NCBI RefSeq assembly: GCF_016907085.1
Contig: NZ_JAFBBJ010000001.1
Span: forward strand, 1,550,001-1,614,000
From: Clavibacter michiganensis
GTDB lineage: Bacteria > Actinomycetota > Actinomycetes > Actinomycetales > Microbacteriaceae
Length of the DNA stretch: 64,000 nucleotides
Direction of reading: 5' to 3'
Translations under genes and position numbers: made by a program
Shown: positions 60,508 to 64,000 of the stretch, piece by piece
Numbering within the stretch: the stretch's first letter is position 1
How the letters are laid out: every line of letters begins with the position of its first letter
Notes under the pieces: generated by a model
Database searches by the model: none
Told to the model about the DNA's origin: nothing
Seen by the model: only the letters and a program-made list of their open reading frames with translations

Positions 60508-63500
60508 ATGGAATTCAGCATCGCGTACCCGCCCGAGCTCCCCGTCAGCCGGATGCGGGACGAGATCGCCGACGCCATCCGCGACAACCAGGTCGTCATC
60601 GTCGCGGGCGCGACGGGCTCCGGCAAGACCACGCAGCTGCCGAAGATCTGCCTCGAGCTCGGCCGCGAGAGCATCGGCCACACGCAGCCCCGGCGGCTCG
60701 CCGCGCGCACCATCTCGGAGCGCATCGCGGAGGAGCTCGGCGGCGAGGTCGGCCAGCTCGTCGGCTACCAGGTGCGCTTCACCGACAAGGTCTCCGCCGA
60801 CACCCGCATCAAGCTCATGACCGACGGGATCCTGCTCAACGAGCTGCAGCGCGACCGGCTGCTCAAGAAGTACGACACGATCATCATCGACGAGGCCCAC
60901 GAGCGCAGCCTCAACATCGACTTCCTGCTCGGCTACCTCAAGCAGCTGCTGCCGCGCCGGCCCGACCTCAAGGTCATCATCACGTCGGCCACCATCGACC
61001 CGCAGAGCTTCTCGAAGCACTTCGGCGACGCGCCCATCGTGGAGGTCTCCGGGCGCACGTACCCCGTGGAGATCCGGTACCGCCCGCTCGTCGCCGAGGC
61101 CGCCGTCGCGGGCGAGGACGACGACCTCGCCGACGCGCCGCTCGAGCGCCCGGCCGACGATCGCGACTTCCTCGAGGGCATCAACGCGGCCCTCGACGAG
61201 CTGGCCGCCGAGTCCTCGGGCGACGTGCTCGTGTTCCTCAGCGGCGAGAACGAGATCCGCGACGCCGAGGACGCGATCCGCAGCCGCAACCTCCCGCACA
61301 CCGAGGTGCTCCCGCTCTACGGCCGCCTCTCGTCGGCCGACCAGCACCGCGTCTTCCAGCCGTCGACGCAGGCGGGCGTGCGCCGTCGCATCGTGCTCGC
61401 CACCAACGTCGCCGAGACCAGCCTCACGGTGCCGGGCATCAAGTACGTGATCGACGCCGGCACCGCGCGCATCTCCCGCTACTCCGTGCGCTCGAAGGTG
61501 CAGCGCCTCCCCATCGAGGCGATCTCGCAGGCCTCCGCCAACCAGCGCTCGGGCCGCTCCGGCCGGACCAGCGACGGCATCGCGATCCGCCTGTACTCGG
61601 AGGAGGACTTCGCCCGCCGGCCCGAGTTCACCGAGCCGGAGATCCTCCGGACCAACCTCGCGGCCGTCATCCTGCAGATGGTGTCGCTCGGCCTCGGCGA
61701 CATCGCCGCGTTCCCGTTCCTCCAGCCGCCGGACTCGCGGGGCATCAAGGACGGCGTCGACCTCCTCACGGAGCTCGGCGCGGTCGTCCGCTCCCCCGAC
61801 GGCACGCCCGCCCTCACCAAGGTGGGACGCGACCTGTCGCGCCTGCCCATCGACCCGCGGTTCGCCCGCATGGTCGTCGAGTCGCGCAAGCACGGCGTCA
61901 GCCGCGAGGTCATGATCATCGTGGCCGGCCTCACCATTCAGGACGTGCGCGAGCGCCCGCTCGAGAAGCGCCCGCAGGCCGACCAGCAGCACGCGCGCTT
62001 CGTGGATCCGTCGAGCGACTTCATCACGCTCCTCAACCTCTGGAACCACCTCGAGGAGAAGGAGGCCGAGCTCTCCTCGAGCGCGTTCCGCCGCATGTGC
62101 AAGGCCGAGTTCCTCAACTACGTCCGCGTCCGCGAGTGGAAGGACGTCTTCCGGCAGCTGCGCCAGCTCGCCCGCCCGCTCGACCTGCAGATGAACGAGC
62201 CGAAGGCCGACCCGGACGGGATCCACAAGTCGCTGCTCGCGGGCCTCCTCAGCCACATCGGACTGAAGGACGCGCAGAAGAAGGACTACGTGGGCGCGCG
62301 CCAGTCGCGCTTCGTCGTGTTCCCCGGATCCGCGCTCGCGAAGAAGCAGCCTGACGCGATCATGAGCGCCGAGCTCGTGGAGACCAGCCGCCTGTTCGCG
62401 CGCACCAACGCGGCCATCGACCCGGCGTGGGCCGAGCCCATCGCGGGTGGCCTCGTGAAGCGCACGCACAGCGAGCCGCACTGGGAGAAGAAGCAGGGCG
62501 CGACCGTGGCGTGGGAGCGCGTGACGCTGTACGGCGTGCCGATCGTGCTCAAGCGCCGCGTGCAGTTCTCCCGCATCGACCCCGCGTACGCGCGCGAGCT
62601 CTTCATCCGGCACGCGCTCGTCGAGGGCGACTGGGAGTCGCAGCAGGCGTTCGACCGCGCCAACCGGCGTCTCCGCGAGGAGCTCGCCGAGGTCGAGGAG
62701 CGCACGCGCCGCCGCGACATCCTCAACGACGACGAGGCCGTCTTCGAGTTCTACGACAAGCGGATCCCGCGCGACGTCGCCTCCACGCGGGCCTTCGAGG
62801 GCTGGTGGAAGAAGCAGCGCCAGGAGACGCCCGAGCTCCTCACCATGACCGCCGAGGAGCTCCTCGCGGAGGACGCGGTGGACGTCGACGAGGCCGCGTT
62901 CCCGCCCACCTGGCAGCAGGGCGACCAGCGCCTCTCGCTCACCTACCGGTTCGAGCCGGGCGCGCCCGACGACGGCGTCACCGTGCAGGTGCCGCTCGCG
63001 CTCCTCGCGCGCCTCAGCCCCGCCGGCTTCGACTGGCAGGTGCCGGGCATGCGGCGCGACCTCGTCACCGCCATGATCAAGGCCCTCCCCAAGGCGCTCC
63101 GCAAGAACGTGGTGCCGGCCGCCGACTGGGCCGACCGCCTCCTCGAGGGGCTGCCCGAGCCGGATCCGCAGCACCCCGTGGCCTTCACCACGACCATCGC
63201 GGGCCTCATCATGCGGAAGGCGCACGTGCGCGTCGCCGACGACGACTTCGACCTCGACCGGATCCCCGCGCACCTGCGCATGGCGTTCCGCGTCGTCGAC
63301 GAGCGCGGCCGCGAGGTCGCCGCCGGCCGCGACCTCACCGAGCTGCAGGCGCGCCTGTCCAGCCGCGCCCGCGACAGCGTGGCCCGGGCCACCGCGCGTC
63401 CGGTTGAGCGCGTCGCCGGCGCGAAGGGCCCCGCCACGCGCGGCATGGAGCGCACGGGCCTCACCACGTGGGACCTCGACGAGCTGCCCCGCTTCGTCGA

Positions 63501-64000
63501 CACCGCGCAGGGCGGCACGGGCGACAGCCGGCACGTCATCCGCGCCTACCCGGCGCTCGTCGACGAGGGATCCACCGTCGCGATCCGCCTCATGGCGACC
63601 GCCGAGGACCAGGCGCGCGCCATGCCCGGCGGCGTGCGACGCCTGCTCGTGCTCGCCATCGCGAACCCCTCGGCCTACGTGAAGCAGCACCTCACGAGCC
63701 AGGAGAAGCTCATGCTCGCGACGAGCCCGTACCCGAACGTGCAGGCGCTCTTCGACGACTGCCTGCTCGCCTGCATCGACCAGGTGCTCGAGCGCGTGGC
63801 CCCGGGCGGCGCGATCTACTCCAAGGAGCTGTTCGAGACCGCGCGCGACCGCGTCTCCGGCGTCGTCATGGACTCGATGTTCGACACGGTGGCGCTCGTC
63901 AACCGCGTGCTCACGGGCGCGCGCGACGCCGAGCGCGCGATCAAGCAGGCCACGAGCATGCAGCTGATCGGCGCGCTCACCGACGCGCGCGAGCAGCTCG
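60508..64000 (+). CDS. hrpA: ATP-dependent RNA helicase HrpA (3' end cut by window)
   Basis: 1164 codons of a DEAH-box helicase; the family is about 1300 aa, so only the end is missing. Walker A GATGSGKTT (K40), TQPRRLAARTISERIAEE (motif Ia), DEAH at 128-131, ITSATIDPQSFSKHF (motif III), VFLSGENEIRDAE, ATNVAETSLTVPGIKYVIDA and QRSGRSGRTSDGIAIRLYSE (motif VI). The C-terminal DUF3418 region of HrpA begins about residue 570-600. Acts in mRNA processing and ribosome rescue in E. coli. Monocistronic here as far as the window shows. Confidence 0.96.
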   Translation, partial: MEFSIAYPPELPVSRMRDEIADAIRDNQVVIVAGATGSGKTTQLPKICLELGRESIGHTQPRRLAARTISERIAEELGGEVGQLVGYQVRFTDKVSADTRIKLMTDGILLNELQRDRLLKKYDTIIIDEAHERSLNIDFLLGYLKQLLPRRPDLKVIITSATIDPQSFSKHFGDAPIVEVSGRTYPVEIRYRPLVAEAAVAGEDDDLADAPLERPADDRDFLEGINAALDELAAESSGDVLVFLSGENEIRDAEDAIRSRNLPHTEVLPLYGRLSSADQHRVFQPSTQAGVRRRIVLATNVAETSLTVPGIKYVIDAGTARISRYSVRSKVQRLPIEAISQASANQRSGRSGRTSDGIAIRLYSEEDFARRPEFTEPEILRTNLAAVILQMVSLGLGDIAAFPFLQPPDSRGIKDGVDLLTELGAVVRSPDGTPALTKVGRDLSRLPIDPRFARMVVESRKHGVSREVMIIVAGLTIQDVRERPLEKRPQADQQHARFVDPSSDFITLLNLWNHLEEKEAELSSSAFRRMCKAEFLNYVRVREWKDVFRQLRQLARPLDLQMNEPKADPDGIHKSLLAGLLSHIGLKDAQKKDYVGARQSRFVVFPGSALAKKQPDAIMSAELVETSRLFARTNAAIDPAWAEPIAGGLVKRTHSEPHWEKKQGATVAWERVTLYGVPIVLKRRVQFSRIDPAYARELFIRHALVEGDWESQQAFDRANRRLREELAEVEERTRRRDILNDDEAVFEFYDKRIPRDVASTRAFEGWWKKQRQETPELLTMTAEELLAEDAVDVDEAAFPPTWQQGDQRLSLTYRFEPGAPDDGVTVQVPLALLARLSPAGFDWQVPGMRRDLVTAMIKALPKALRKNVVPAADWADRLLEGLPEPDPQHPVAFTTTIAGLIMRKAHVRVADDDFDLDRIPAHLRMAFRVVDERGREVAAGRDLTELQARLSSRARDSVARATARPVERVAGAKGPATRGMERTGLTTWDLDELPRFVDTAQGGTGDSRHVIRAYPALVDEGSTVAIRLMATAEDQARAMPGGVRRLLVLAIANPSAYVKQHLTSQEKLMLATSPYPNVQALFDDCLLACIDQVLERVAPGGAIYSKELFETARDRVSGVVMDSMFDTVALVNRVLTGARDAERAIKQATSMQLIGALTDAREQL

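Noticed and set aside
58974..62354. 1126-codon plus-strand open frame
   Set aside because: Runs antisense to an acyl-CoA ligase and out of frame through hrpA; composition of a shadow.
59140..63690. 1516-codon minus-strand open frame opposite hrpA and the acyl-CoA ligase
   Set aside because: Antisense of DEAH helicase and part of the ligase in another frame; no domains.
1..64000. tRNA, rRNA, CRISPR, transposase, integrase and phage genes
   Set aside because: I looked for conserved tRNA arms near the prpB tail and other junctions, for regular spaced repeats and for recombinase motifs and found none.

Overview
This is a very GC-rich (over 70% by eye) chromosomal segment of an actinobacterium. 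Gene content and style (4-bp ATGA/GTGA overlaps, many leaderless promoters, PMT mannosyltransferase, CGNR and DUF427 proteins, Pnkp/Hen1) point to Microbacteriaceae, most like Clavibacter. That placement is inference; no rRNA or other marker is present. I see no tRNA, rRNA, CRISPR array, transposase or phage gene.

Layout. 0-5.1 kb: the end of a tightly overlapping operon with two ATP-grasp ligases, an MFS exporter and a stand-alone condensation-domain protein, which looks like part of a small peptide-like natural product pathway that continues to the left. 5.1-9.6 kb: an MBL hydrolase with an autoregulated TetR regulator, a flavin disulfide reductase-like enzyme, a quinone reductase-like enzyme, a GNAT and a membrane protein. 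9.8-13.8 kb: the two-gene Hen1/Pnkp RNA repair operon. 14.0-19.2 kb: the propionate genes prpD-prpB, where about 200 bp of the prpB 3' end is duplicated around a 1.6-kb insert with two orphan genes, one secreted. 19.3-23.4 kb: a double GNAT, an aldo/keto reductase with an internal deletion, and a divergent DUF1349 / acetyltransferase-TetR unit sharing a palindromic operator. 23.8-26.0 kb: a secreted tyrosine phosphatase coupled to its own sortase. 26.0-29.9 kb: FUSC and EamA transporters, a CGNR regulator and rsmI. 30-35.6 kb: DoxX, an orphan secreted protein with unusual upstream repeats, a TreS-like GH13 enzyme and an unrecognised coupled gene pair. 35.8-44.8 kb: protein mannosyltransferase, YeiH, MetY with a CoA-binding protein, DUF427, GlsB-type stress protein, L-serine dehydratase and SdpI. 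44.8-53.0 kb: a complete-looking uronate/aldarate catabolic locus (uronate dehydrogenase, IclR, an unknown protein, and divergently an ABC sugar importer, glucarate dehydratase and KdgD). 53.0-60.4 kb: a DUF255 thioredoxin-fold protein, CorA, an aldo/keto reductase and two tandem acyl-CoA ligases. 60.5 kb to the end: HrpA helicase, cut by the window edge.

A window-wide theme is leaderless transcription: about 17 genes have a TAnnnT-like -10 hexamer placed 5-7 (usually exactly 6) bases before the start codon. The best candidates for something undescribed are the ATP-grasp/condensation operon, the insert behind the duplicated prpB end, the phosphatase-sortase pair, and the orphan secreted protein at 31.1-31.9 kb.
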